Position numbers and translations under genes: made by a program. A DNA stretch of 64,000 bases from Chlorocebus sabaeus (lineage: Eukaryota; Chordata; Mammalia; Primates; Cercopithecidae): contig NC_132911.1 in NCBI RefSeq assembly GCF_047675955.1, positions 70,093,133 to 70,157,132 on the forward strand, given 5' to 3'. The notes under the pieces are model-generated. The model saw only the letters and a list, made by a program, of their open reading frames with translations, was not told the DNA's origin and did not search any database. Positions 33,103 to 44,619 of the stretch are shown one piece after another. Numbering within the stretch: the stretch's first letter is position 1; the number at the start of each line of letters is the position of its first letter.

Positions 33103-34305
33103 GAAAAATGCATTGTTAGGTGATGTCATCATTGTGCGAACATCATCGAGTGTACTTACACAAACCTAGATGGCAGAGCCACTACACACCTAGGCTAGAT
33201 GGTATGGCCTGTTGCTCCTAGGCTACAAGCCTGTATAGCACGTTACTGTACTGGATACTGGAGGCAATTATGACACAATGGTAAGTATTTGTGTATCTAA
33301 ACATGTTTAAACATAGAAAAGATACAATTAAAATACGGTATAAAAGATAAACAATGGTACATTTGTATAGGACACTTACCATGAATGGAGCTTGCAGGAC
33401 TGGAAATTGTTCTGGGTGAGTCAGTGAGTGAGTTGTGAGTGAATGGGAAGGCCTAGGATGTTACTGTATACTACTGTAATTCTGTAAATGCTATACACTT
33501 GGGCTACCCTAAATTTATTTTTAAAAATTTTCCTTCTTCAATAAAAAATTAACTTTAGCTTACTAAAATCTGGCCTTGGATTAGGGCAAACAAAACATGT
33601 CCCATTCAGTAACTTTTTTACTTTAAAAACCTTTAAATGTTTTTAACTTTTTATTCTTTTATAATAACACAGCTTAAAACCCAAACACATTGTACAGCTG
33701 TAGGAAAATATTTTCTTTCTTTATATTCTTATTCTTTAAGCTTTTAAAATTAAAACTTATTTTATTTTACTTTTTAAACTTTTTTGTTAAAAACTAAGAA
33801 ACAAACACACACATTAGCCTAGGTCTACACAGGGTCAGGGTCGTCAATATCATGGTCATCTACCTCCACATCTTGTCCCACTGGAAGGTCTTTGGGGGCA
33901 ATAACACACATAGAACTGTCACCTCCTGTGATAACAACAACTTCCGGATACCTCCTGAAGGACCTGCACAAGGCTATTTTACAGTTAAGTTTTTTATTTT
34001 TCTAAGTAGAAGGAGCATACTCTAAAATAGCAGTAAAAATATAGTAAATATGTAAATCATTAACAGTTATTTATTATTATTATCAAGTATTATGTACTGT
34101 ACAGAATTGTATGTGCTAGACTTTTATAGGACTGGCAGCTCAGTAGGTTTGTTTAACCCAGCATCACCACAAATACATGAGTAATGTATTGCCTTATGAC
34201 ATTACGATGGCTAGGATAATACTAGGCAATAGGAATTTTTCAACTCCATTTTAATCTTATGGGACAACCACCGTTAGTGTATGTGGTCATTATGTGGTGC
34301 ATTAA
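33103..34305. mobile_element. Tigger-type (TcMar) DNA transposon remnant, about 1.2 kb
   Basis: Matches recalled Tigger3/4-like wording: gcattgttaggtgatgtcat, aacatcatcgagtgtactta, acctagatggcagag, ggagcttgcaggactggaa, caagtattatgtactgtaca, and at the far end ctaggcaataggaattttt. TIRs are worn. It carries a foreign 43-bp segment at 33565-33607. The L1PA copy lies at its left edge. The exact subfamily is uncertain. Confidence 0.72.
33565..33607 (+). repeat. 43-bp segment duplicated from or with 35002-35044
   Basis: Identical to 35002-35044 at 41 of 43 bases, same orientation. In the recalled transposon sequence, 'agcttact' runs straight into 'gtaac', so this segment looks like an insertion in the Tigger. 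Confidence 0.9.
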
Positions 34306-35001
34306 TATATCTATATCAATATCTATCTACCTATAGTCTAATTTATTAGATTATAAAATTGTAGTGCTTGTAAGGAATGTTTAGTTTACCCTTTAAGCAT
34401 CTGAACTCCTAGAAGAGAAACTTAAATATGTGAAATTTGCAAATATAGTTAAAATACTTATGGAAATGACTAAGAACTTGAAGAATTAACTAACTTTGTA
34501 AATAGGAATGGCTATTAAAAGGAATTTAGCCTGTTTAGCTTAAGTTAATCAGGTATTAATAAAATAATAACTGAAAGTGACTCATATTTTATTAGAATTT
34601 CAAATAAAATAAAATGCCTTGTAAATTGCACTTAAAATTTAAGGCAGATGGGTTTTAAATTTTGTAACATTAATAAGTGAATACTAATTGAAAACCAAAG
34701 TGACTGTAAATAGTTCTTTCTCTGTACAAAGGCCCCCTTGGACTCTAAAAGGCTGCACATTGACACATTTTTCATTCTGGATGAATAGAGTCTTTATGTA
34801 GCAATTCCCTGTTTACTCAGCCTGTAGCACTTGTCTAGACAGGACAATAGGCTGGTTAGTGCCAAATATGAAGGCAGCAGCAGGTTCCAAGAACTTGTGG
34901 TGTACTGTGGTTGTTGGACGTGATCTTCCTCTACGATTCCCGCCACTCTATCCCTTGCATAACATTCTTACTTAAAACCATTTTTTTTTTCTAACTAAAA
35001 A

Positions 35002-35044
35002 AAAATCTGGCCTTGGGTTAGGGCAAACAAAGCATGTCCCATTC
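35002..35044 (+). repeat. 43-bp segment, probable source copy
   Basis: Partner of 33565-33607 with two transitions. The surrounding sequence shows no interruption, so this is the likelier original location. Confidence 0.88.
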
Positions 35045-35063
35045 CGCAGGTGTGGTTACTCGT

Positions 35064-35104
35064 ACAATGGAGCCCAACTTGCATTGCTCAGTGGGCTCCA
35101 TTGT
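35064..35104. other. Perfect 13-bp inverted repeat (hairpin)
   Basis: acaatggagccca at 35064-35076 pairs exactly with tgggctccattgt at 35092-35104 across a 15-nt loop. Not a known terminator or microRNA precursor shape (the stem is too short for a pre-miRNA). Confidence 0.9.
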
Positions 35105-35227
35105 CCCCGCTCTGGGCATACGTTCTTCTGGTGAGAGACTTCAAGACCATCCTCCAGAAAAGGGAGGATTCTATATTTTCATATTTTCTGGCAAATGATT
35201 TTAGGTTGTACTGATATCGTTTCTTGT

Positions 35228-35593
35228 TCAGCAGAACTTCAGTTTATTTATCTTGGCTGTAACAGAGTGTTGGATTGGGAATACACCTGCTGAAGAATCA
35301 TTCTTTTCACGGTCCTCTACTATTTTCCTTTTTTTGGGTCTAAGTGGATTACCAGTGGAATAATAGCTATGTCCACCAGGATGGGCAGGGCTTGTTGGTT
35401 CTTCCTGGCATCTCCCTGTATGAGGCTCCTGGAGGAGGTACTCAGCACTCACTAGTAGGTTTGTGAGTTCAGGATTTGAGGTAGACCTGCCTCTTGGAGT
35501 AGCCAGCAGGGGCTCTGCCTCTGATGAAGTCTCGCCTGTTCCTTGGTGATAGTCGCTTCTCAAGAAGTCAGGAGCCCTCTCATGTGCTCCTTC
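35228..35593 (-). pseudogene. Unidentified open frame; candidate exon or pseudogene fragment
   Basis: The frame is open for 122 codons, from just below a stop at about 35594 down to a TGA at 35228. No ATG begins it. The product is hydrophilic, rich in Pro, Ser and Glu, with LVSAEYLLQEP in the middle and a basic RPKKRK cluster resembling a nuclear localisation signal. No transposon match is apparent. It could be part of a decayed processed pseudogene, an exon of a reverse-strand gene, or chance. I found no poly-A end or flanking duplication to settle it. Confidence 0.2.
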
Positions 35594-35650
35594 CTATTAT
35601 AAAATCTCTATTACTTCAGCACAGCTTCCTTTGTCAACTAGTTTTATTTA

Positions 35651-35939
35651 TTTATTTTTGAGACGGAGTCTCACTCTGTCGCCAGGCTGGAGTGCAGTGG
35701 CGCTATTTTGGCTCACTGAAACCTCTGCCTGCTGGATTCAAGCGATTCTCCTGCCTCAGCCTCCCAAGTAGCTGGGATTACAGGCATGAGCTGCCATGAC
35801 GGCTAACTTTTGTATTTTTAGTAGAGGCGGGGTTTCACCATATTGGCCACGGTGGTGTCAAACTCCTGTCCTCAGGTGATCCTCCCGCCTTGGCCTCCCA
35901 AAGTACTGGGATTACAGTGGGGAGCCACCACGCCTGGCC
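35651..35939 (-). mobile_element. Alu SINE
   Basis: Reverse full-length Alu with a TTTA-rich tail. Target duplication aactrgttttattt at 35637-35650 and 35940-35953, one difference. Confidence 0.94.
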
Positions 35940-35953
35940 AACTGGTTTTATTT

Positions 35954-36334
35954 TAATTCAAAAATTTTACCTGATGCTCTCAAGAATAACTTCAGTTCCA
36001 AAGCCCTCTTGTGACAGGAAGTGACAGAATTCACAACAAAGAGGCATCCCTGATAGCCAGACAGGCACACGGGGAATGTGTCAATTAGCCCTTTGGCTTC
36101 CAGAGATTATTTCTAACCACACAGAGCCCTCAGAGCAGGAAAGATTTGGGATTGCTTTCCAGCCAGGTCGCTGGGCACAGACTCAGATCCCTGGGCTGTG
36201 CCTCCTGTTGTGTTTCCCCAAATGCCTGGCCTGGGGCCCACCCCTGGGCCCTCTCTGGGTTCTGTCAACCTCCTTATGTGGGGCAGAGTGTGGTTGAGTC
36301 CCTGCCACTGTCTGGCGTTGGCATAGTGCTGAAA
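35954..36334. other. Single-copy, GC-richer sequence
   Basis: About 36.1-36.33 kb is GC-richer than its neighbours (ggcctggggcccacccctgg) and open in two + frames (36076-36297, 36146-36439). I see no domain, and the frames overlap a MER5-like copy, so they are probably not coding. Confidence 0.45.
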
Positions 36335-36505
36335 GACAGTGCTACTGGCACTGCAGTCTGCTACAGACCACCTGGGGAGCTTGCGAAAATGCAGGCGCTG
36401 ACTTCCCGGTCTTGGCTGGAGGGTGGGGGATGGGGATAGCTGAGAGCCTGGGCTTCTGTTGAGCTCTGGGTGATGCTATGCTGCAGTTCTTGGACCAAAA
36501 TTTGA
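36335..36505 (+). mobile_element. MER5-like hAT MITE fragment
   Basis: agaccacctggggagcttgc, gaaaatgcaggcgctgac and ctgggtgatgctatgctgca follow the MER5A/B order. Diverged. Confidence 0.5.
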
Positions 36506-36534
36506 ATAGAAAAGATTGAAAATGTAGTTTAGGT

Positions 36535-36625
36535 CTCTTTCAATGTCTCTCCCTCTCTTTCTTTCTCTCCTTCTCCCTCCCCACTCTTCTTTCCTGCCTT
36601 TCTTCCTTCACTTTCCTCTTGTTAG
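36535..36625. repeat. Polypyrimidine (CT-rich) low-complexity tract
   Basis: About 90 bases almost entirely C and T (tctctccctctctttctttc and similar). Confidence 0.85.
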
Positions 36626-37919
36626 TAAGACTCCTGTACCTAATTAAGGTCACATGATTTCTGTCTGTTCGAACTTGAGTTACACTTCAAAAATTCCCCC
36701 CCTACATCTCCACCAGGATTTAGGAAAAATGGTGTGTGTTTTTGGTGGAGAGGGGCTGAAAAACCCCACTTTGTCATTCAAATGGCAGCCTTCTAAACTG
36801 ACCTTTGGTCCAAAAACTTCTGCCCATAGTCCCTGTGGATTATTTATTTATAGTGTATTAAATAAGAATCTAATCCTCTTTACATCACTTGTCTTTACTT
36901 TCTTTTGAATAATAGGTCTCAATATTAAAAAAAAAATTCTCTTTAGAAAAAAACAATTTTCCTATAAAATTCTGATGATAATGACCGCAACCGGATCCCA
37001 GGATCCCCATCAGTCATCATCATTTATAATGGAATTTAATGTTCTAAATAGCTTGCCTATTATGCTGGGGTGAGAAAAAATTATTCCCTACAACCAAGGA
37101 ATATTAAAATCAAAAGGATATTAAGTTTCTAGTCATTTTGGAACTGAAAACTGCGGTAATTATTTTGTTTGTTGTGTGCTCTGTACATATATACCAACTT
37201 TTAAATTCTTTCTTGTTATTCTTTTTCAACTTTTGTAGCAGTAGCTGATCTAGTGCACTTACCAAAGGTGCTCCATTTCCTTGCTGTGTTGTCTTGTCAG
37301 ATGTGGTCAATGATATCCTGTTTCTGCGGGAACAAGTGCAACTTCCTTCATGATGCAGAAGCAGGAGCTACCTCTGAGAATTAATAGATTCCATTAAAAA
37401 AATTATGGTAAAAATTATCTTTATAACTTTACAGAGATTAAGGCTTAAAGATTAAACACTGTTGATACCTCTCCACTCTTACTCTCAACCTCCAACGTTT
37501 GTCAAGAGATTAGTGGCAGGTCAAGAAGAAGTTGTTCAGGTTGCTGGTTTTGTGATTCAGTACCCTCCAGGTTCCTTGACACTCAGGTGCTGTTTAGTCT
37601 AAGAAAGCATCTTAAAACAACAGGGCTGACTCCTGTTGATGTCAAGGATGGGCAGGATGCTTGCTTGGGATTGGGTGATTAGTAGAAGCCTTGGGATGGG
37701 CCTGGGTTCTCATAAAACTAATGTTCAGCAAAGTGAAATAGATAGTAGGTCTAAATGACACACTGCACTTGATTACATACTGTCAGAATTCTCTCCTAAA
37801 ATATCATTCATTTATTATGATGCCAGTTTCTAGTTCAACCAATTTAAAAAAAATCACTTCTTTGGTTTAATTGATGTTAGGGGACCTAAAAATTATTTAA
37901 ATATGACTACAACAACAAA
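36626..37919. other. Single-copy sequence
   Basis: No repeat or gene-like frame recognised over 1.3 kb. A small inverted repeat, tgatgataatga with tcagtcatcatca, lies near 36973-37022. Confidence 0.5.
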
Positions 37920-38060
37920 ACATTGCAAAGCATTTACTATATGCCAAGGGCAGTAATTTAATTCTTTCAATAATTTCTTGGAGAAATTATCTCCACTTTG
38001 CAAGTAAGAAAACTGAGACTCCAAGAAGTTACGTAACTTGATCCAAATCTAGGTGAACAC
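37920..38060 (-). mobile_element. MIR SINE
   Basis: Reverse MIR: gcatttactatatgccaagg, gagaaattatctccactttg, gtaagaaaactgagactcc, gttacgtaacttga. Confidence 0.7.
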
Positions 38061-38184
38061 CAGTAGGTGGGTATGGGTGTGGACAGCCTTGAGTTCAGGC
38101 AATAAGGAGGTACGATGTCTGTAGAAAATTTAAAAATAATAGTAAAACTAACTAAACATCACACTGCTTTTTAAAAAAGCGTTT

Positions 38185-38464
38185 ACAAAATCTGATCAAA
38201 AATACATGACATAAAATTTTCCATCTTAACCATTTTTAAGTGTATAGGTCAGTGGATTAAGGGCATTCCTATTGCTGTGCTTCCATTACCACCATCCATG
38301 TACAGAGCTCTTTTTATTATCCCACACTGAAAGTCTGTACCCATTACATGGTAACTTCCCACTCTCCCTCCTCTGTTACCTGAAAACCACCATAGATGTC
38401 TCATATAATTGGTATCATATTTGTCCTTTTGTATCTGGCTTATTTCACTTAGCATAATGTTCTT
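38185..38464 (-). mobile_element. L1M 3' part, left segment split by an L1PA
   Basis: Reverse L1M phrases: ttccatcttaaccatttttaa, tgtacagagctctttttatt, tggcttatttcacttagcat. The sequence stops at agcataatgttctt, where the L1PA inserted, and resumes at 41941. Confidence 0.85.
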
Positions 38465-41400
38465 TATTATTATTGTTATTATACTTTAAGTTCTAGGGTA
38501 CATGTGCACAATGTGAAGGTTTGTTACATATGTATACATGTGCCGTGTTGGTGTGCTGTACCCATTAACTCGTCATTTACATTAGGTATATCTCCTAATG
38601 CTATCCCTCTCCCTGCCTCCCCACAATGGGACCCTGTGTGTGATGTTCCCCTTCCTGTGTCCTAGTGATCTCATTGTTCAATTCCCACCTATGAGTGAGA
38701 ACATGCAGTATTTGGTTTTCTGTTCTTACGATAGTTTGCTGAGAATGATGGTTTCCAGCTGCATCCATGTCCTTACAAAGGACACAAACTCATCCTTTTT
38801 TATGGCTGCATAGTATTCCGTGGTGTATATGTGCCACATTTTCTTAATCCAGTCTGTCACTGATGGACATTTGGGTTGATTCCAAGTCTTTGCTATTGTG
38901 AATAGTGCCGCAGTAAACATACGTGTGCATGTGTCTTTATAGCACCATGACTTATAATCCTTTGGGTATATCCCCAGTAATGGGATGGATAGGTCAAATG
39001 GTATTTCTAGTTCTAGATCCTTGAGGAATCGCCATACTGTTTTCCACAATGGTTGAACTAGTTTACAGTCCCAACAACAGTGTAAAAGTGTTCCTATTTC
39101 TCCACATCATCTCCAGCACCTGTTGTTTCCTGATTTTTTAAATGATTGCCATTCTAACTGGTGTGAGATGGTATCTCATTGTGGTTTTGATTTGCATTTC
39201 TCTGATGGCCAGTGATGATGAGCATTTTTTCACGTGTCTGTGTTTTTTTCTTGTAAATTTGATTGCATTCTTTATAGGTTCTGGATATTAGCCCTTTGTC
39301 AGGTGAGTAGATTGCAAAAATTTTCTCCCATTGTGTAGGTTGCCTGTTCACGCTGATGGTAGTTTCTTTTGCTGTGCAGAAGATCTTTCGTTTAATTAGA
39401 TCCCATTTGTCAATTTTGGCTTTTGTTGCCATTGCTTTTGGTGTTTTAGACATGAAGTCCTTGCCCATGCCTATGTCCTGAATGGTATTACCTAGGTTTT
39501 CTTCTAGGGTTTTTATGGTTTTAGGTCTAACATTTAAGTCTCTAATCCATCTTGAATTAAGTTTCATATAAGGAGTAAGGAAAGAATCCAGTTTCAGCTT
39601 TCTACTTATGGCTAGCCAATTTTCCCAGCATCATTTATTAAATAGGGAATCCTTTCCCCATTTCTTGTTTTTGTCAGGTTTGTAAATGATCAGATGGCTG
39701 TAGCTTTGTGGTATTATTTCTGAGGGCTCTGTTCTGTTCCATTGGTCTATAGCTCTGTTTTGGTACCAGTTCCATGCTGTTTTGGTTACTGTAGCCTTGT
39801 AGTACAGTTTGAAGTCAGGTAGTGTGATGCCTCCAGCTTTGTTCTTTTGGTTTAAGATTGTCTTGGCAATGCGGGGTCTTTTTTGGTTCCATATGAACTT
39901 TAAAGCAGTTTTTTCCAGTTCTGTGAAGAAAGTCATTGGTAGCTTAATGGGGATGGCATTGAATCTATAAATTACCTTGGGCAGTATGGCCATTTTCACA
40001 ATATTGATTCTTCCTATCCATGAACATGATATGCTCTTCCATTTGTTTGTGTCCTCTTTTATTTCACTGAGCAGTGTTTTGTAGTTCTCCTTGATGAGGT
40101 CCTTTACATCCCTTGTAAGTTGGATTCCTAGGTATTTTATTCTCTTTGAAGCAATTGTGAATGGGAGTTCATTCATGCTTTGGCTCTCTGTTTGTCTGTT
40201 ACTGGTGTATAAGAATGCTTGTGATTTTTGCACATTGATTTTGCTGAGACTTTGCTGAAGTTGCTTATCAGCTTAAAGAGATTTTGGACTGAGACAATGG
40301 GGTTTTCTAAATATACAATCATGTCATCTGCAAACAGGGACAATTTGACTTGTTCTTTTCCTAACTGAATACCCTTTATTTCTTTTTCTTGCCTGATTGC
40401 CCTAGCCAGAACTTCCAACACTATGTTGAATAGGAGTGGTGAGAAAGGACGTCCTTGTCTTGTGCCTGTTTTCAAAGGGAATGCTTCCAGTTTTTGCCCA
40501 TTCAGTATGATGTTGGCTTTGGGTTTGTCATAAATAGCTCTTACGATTTTGAGATATATTCCATCAATACCGAATTTATTGAGCGTTTTTAGCATGAAGG
40601 GCTGTTGAATTTTGTCGAAGGCCTTTTCTGCATCTGTTGAGATAATCATGTGGTTTTTGTCTTTGGTTCTCTTTATATGCTGGATTATGTTTATTGATTT
40701 GTGTATGTTGAACCAGCCTTGCATCCCAGGGATGAAGCCCACTTGATCATGGTGGATAAGCTTTTTGATGTGCTGCTGGATTCAGTTCGCCAGTATTTTA
40801 TTGAGGATTTTTGCATCGATGTTCATCAGGGATATTGGTCTAAAATTCTCTTTTTTTGTTGTATCTCTGTCAGGCTTTGGTATCAGGATGATGTTGGCCT
40901 CGTAAAATGAGTTAGGGAGGATTCCCTCTTTTTCTATTGATTGGAATAGTTTCAGAAGGAATGGTACCAACTCCTCCTTGTACCTCTGGTAGAATTCGGC
41001 TGTGAATCCGTCTGGTCCTGGACTTTTTTTGGTTGATAGGTGATTAATTATTGCCTGAAGTTCAGAGCCTGCTATTGGTCTATTCCGGGATTCAACTTCT
41101 TCCTAGTTTAGTCTTAGGAGAGTGTAAGTGTCCAGGAAATTATCCATTTCTTCTAGGTTGTCTAGTTTATTTGCATAGGGTTGTTTATTATATTCTCTGA
41201 TGGTAGTTTGTATTTCTGTGGGGTTGGTGGTGATATCCCCTTTATCATTTTTTATTGTGTCTATTTGATTCTTCTCTCTTTTCTTCTTTATTAGTCTTGC
41301 TAGTGGTCTATCAATTTTGTTGATCTTTTCAAAAAACCAGCTCCTGGATTCATTGATTTTTTGGAGGGTTTTTTGTGTCTCTATCTCCTTCACTTCTGCT

Positions 41401-41940
41401 CTGATCTTAATTATTTCTTGCCTTCTGCTAACTTTTGAACGTGTTTGCTCTTGCTTCTCTAGTTCTTTTAATTGTGATATTAGGGTGTCAATTTTAGATC
41501 TTTCCTGCTGTCGCTTGTGGGCATTTAGTGCTATAAATTTCCCTCTACACACTGCTTTAAATGTGTCCCAGAGATTCTGGTATGTTGTATCTTTGTTCTC
41601 ATTAGTTTCAAAGAACATCTTTATTTCTGCCTTCATTTCGTTATGTACCCAGTAGTCATTCAGGAGTAGGTTGTTCAGTTTCCATGTAGGTGAGTGGTTT
41701 TGATTGAGTTTCTTAGTCCTGAGTTCTAGTTCGATTGCACTGTGGTCTGAGAGACAGTTTGTTATAATTTCTGTTCTTTTACATTTGCTGAGGAGTGTTT
41801 TACTTCCAACTATGTGGTCAATTTTGGAATAAGTGTGATGTGGTGCTGAGAAGAATGTATATTCTTTTGATTTGGGGTCGAGAGCTCTGTAGATGTCTAT
41901 TAGGTCCACTTTGTGCAGAGTTGAGTTCAATTCCTGGGTA
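38465..41940 (-). mobile_element. L1PA LINE, 3.5 kb, 5' truncated
   Basis: Reverse primate-specific L1: T-rich tail, 3' UTR with gttctagggtacatgtgcac and tttgttacatatgtatacat, then most of ORF2, ending within the endonuclease domain. A perfect 14-bp target duplication, agcataatgttctt, lies at 38451-38464 and 41941-41954. Low divergence suggests a mid-age L1PA subfamily. Confidence 0.95.
38640..41940 (-). pseudogene. L1PA ORF2 remnant
   Basis: Reads from the endonuclease C-terminal part (minus frame 41103-41945, with DHIVGSKTLLSKCKRTEI) through the reverse transcriptase. Its FADD catalytic box is encoded by the complement of 40323-40334. The C-terminal part lies at 38726-39049. Frames of 62-280 codons are separated by stops and frameshifts, so the protein cannot be made. 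The N-terminal endonuclease half was lost by truncation. Confidence 0.9.
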
Positions 41941-42125
41941 AGCATAATGTTCTTAAGGCTTATCCATGCTGAAGCATGTACCAGAAATTTTCTTCCTTTT
42001 TAAAGGCTGAATAATATTCCCTTATATGTATACAACACATTTTATTTATCCATTCATCCATCAGTGGATTCACGGGTTGCTTCCTCCCTTTGGCTGTGGT
42101 GAGTAGTGTGCTATGGGTGTGTGTT
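41941..42125 (-). mobile_element. L1M 3' part, right segment
   Basis: Continues the element broken at 38464: aaggcttatccatgctgaag, gctgaataatattcccttat, ttatccattcatccatcagt. Confidence 0.85.
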
Positions 42126-42729
42126 GCGTGTGTTTAAAACATAATGTGTTAGCTATTCTAAATGTCATTGATAAAATACTCCTTCTCCTCAAAAAAAATT
42201 TTTTTGCCTAAGTTGCTAATTTTTAAGCAATTGGGAGTACTGTCGAATTTTAGTAATGTACTGTATGCCTCAAAAATAGTAAATTTTAAGATATAATTTT
42301 CCTTTAATAAATATTTGATTCTACTTGGAAGTTAACGCCTGGAACTCCCAGTTACGGAGTCAGAGACAGCCACTATTCATTTAGAGAATAAGTTTATTAT
42401 GGTTTAAAAGTTTCTGAGCTTACTTTGGGTGCAATTCATGTCTTGAACCCCTGTGGTACTACATATTCCTGTGTTTAAACATTAGATTCAAAATAAACAA
42501 TGACAGCGTGTGATTATAAAGACAAAGAACAGAACTTGAGTCACTCTAATTTTATCACTCTGTGTGAACAATTTGGAGGTTTTGTTCTTTAAGATTTAAA
42601 GCAGTGACAGCTATCAATTGTGATGTGCAACATTTTTGTTAAGTATGCACAAATTTTAATTACTTCATGAAATGTCGGACTAAATTTGAATATCTTTAGA
42701 GTTAAAATTTACTTTTAAAAATGGTTAAC
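42126..42729. other. Single-copy AT-rich sequence
   Basis: No repeat or gene-like frame recognised. Confidence 0.55.
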
Positions 42730-42899
42730 TGGGCTGGGCATGGTGGCTCATACTTGTAATCCCAGCACTTTGGGAAGCCAAGGCAGGGAAATCACTTGAG
42801 CCCAGGAGTTTGAGGCTGCAGTGAACCATGATTATGCCATGCACTCTAGCCTGGGTGACAGAGCAAGAGCCGGTCTCTAAATAAATAAATAAATAAAAT
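42730..42899 (+). mobile_element. Alu-related monomer (FRAM/FLAM-like)
   Basis: About 148 bp holding an Alu left-arm start joined directly to an arm end (gcctgggtgacagagcaaga), with no middle A-stretch. Followed by (AAAT)n at 42878-42899. Confidence 0.75.
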
Positions 42900-44164
42900 A
42901 CTTAATTATTTTAAACGTAAACATTAATCAAGAAAATAATGATCATTTACTAATTGTGACCTGAATGTACAGGAAATAATTTTGTTGTATAGAGGAGAAG
43001 ATGTTTTTAAAAATGATGCTCTCTAGTTGTCAAACATTCTAGGTATATTAAAGTCACAGGTTTATAGATATCAGGAGATGTATTCAAACCCAACTCTAAT
43101 TCTATGCTGTTTTAACTCTACTCTATGCTATTTAATTATTAGCAAGTTTGTCCATTTTCTAAAGATAGTTTATTGTCTACCAGTACAGAGTAATTGTGAA
43201 AACACTGACTATATAGCCAATACAACAGAGTATTCTCTTGCTTCGGGAAACTTTACTTTTAGTGAGGAAGAAAAACAATGTAATCATTTGAGCAATTTTA
43301 CAAATGTAACTGGTGTCTTGTTATTTGTATTGCTTTTGTTTTGCTTCTTTAATTCACAAGGTGGTTGGATAGGAGGTAGATGGATGGAGACTGTAGAGTA
43401 ATGAGGGTCAAGATGTTTTTCAATTTCCCAGCAGATGGACAACCCTACATAGTGTCTATAGCATTCACTCGTCTTATACCCAACCTATCTAAGGTGGTGG
43501 TAAACGCTTTTCTGCTTCTAATTGGGTGAGGAGGAATATTACGATTTGACTCAGGACATGGAAAAGAGACTTAAATGGGAAAGACAGGAGTGCCTAGCTG
43601 TGTGTGCATGCATGGAGAAGGGAGGAAGTAGAGGTTTCCCTGGACAGAAGGAAGGTAAGGAGTTTAAAGGGTTGCTGAGTGTTGAGGAGTGGGGTGTGTA
43701 AGGTAGGGTGAATCTCTGCCTTAACGGAAAGTCAGTCCAGACTGGCCAATACATGCTGGGGCTTTGAGCAGCTTCGAGGGTCCTGTGGTCTTTCTGTAAC
43801 TGGTGGAGAGGATTGCTGGGGTTGGAGTGGAGTGGTCCCTGAGTTTGCCAGAGAACCAGTAAACCAGTCCAGCATGCAACTGCAGCGTCAATTTTCTGTG
43901 GAGAAATAGTTTTCTGGTGTTGCATAAATTCAGAATTCTTGGGTGATCTCATGAGGGTGTGGGGTGGGGAGGGAGCCCACAGATTAAATTCTTATGAGTC
44001 AAGAGGCTGAGAATTAGGAGCACATTTAGTTTTAATTTTAGGAATAATGGAATGTGACATTTTTTTTTGCACCTGAGTAATGAAGAGTAAAATTCCTGCT
44101 TGCTATACAAATAAACAAGCAATTGCAACACAGCATGATGAACAATGTTGCACGAAACATCAAG
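42900..44164. other. Single-copy sequence
   Basis: The frame at 43027-43401 starts at TTG and ends in a hydrophobic stretch. I see no family match or supporting signals. The segment 43550-43950 is GC-richer, with no recognised repeat. Confidence 0.5.
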
Positions 44165-44590
44165 TTCACAGAGAGCACTTAGGAGGGGCAGGGAAGGCCT
44201 CCTGGGAAGAGTTGTCTAAACCAAGACTGAAGAGCATTAGCCAGGAGAAGGAATCTTGGGATGTACTAGGGAGGGAGAGGAGGAAAAATGCTCCAGACAA
44301 AGGGAATAAAGGCACAAAGGCCTATGGGAGAATGAGCAGGAGTACCTGGAAATGTAGCATGACTGGACAAGAAGTTATGGGGGGAAGATTGGCCCGAGGT
44401 GAGGTGAGGTGGGGACAGACCAGAAAATCCCACACTGGGAAGTTAGGGATTTATCCTGAAGGCATTGGGGAAGCAATTGATGTGTTTTACCCAGAGGAAT
44501 GACAGAACAATATTTACATTTTTAGAAAGGTCACTTTGACTATTAAAAGGAGAATGAAGTGTAAGGGGCAGGAAGGGCAACTCTATCTGA
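44165..44590 (-). mobile_element. L2 LINE fragment
   Basis: Reverse L2 3' region: cagggaaggcctcctgggaa, aaaggcacaaaggcctatgg, gggatttatcctgaaggc, aggaatgacagaacaatat, aaggtcactttgactatt. The + frame across it is incidental. Confidence 0.8.
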
Positions 44591-44619
44591 AGACTAGCCA
44601 GCCAAAGGGAGGCAGGGCT

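Larger units (their letters stand above)
34306..35636. other. Single-copy sequence
   Basis: No dispersed repeat recognised over 1.3 kb. Contains the donor-like 43-bp segment, a hairpin and an open frame, listed separately. Confidence 0.55.

Noticed and set aside
43027..43401. 124-codon + frame with a hydrophobic C-terminal segment
   Set aside because: Starts at TTG, no splice or promoter context, no recognisable family; could be chance in AT-rich DNA.
44080..44502. 140-codon + frame
   Set aside because: It runs across a reverse L2 relic and has no recognisable domain.
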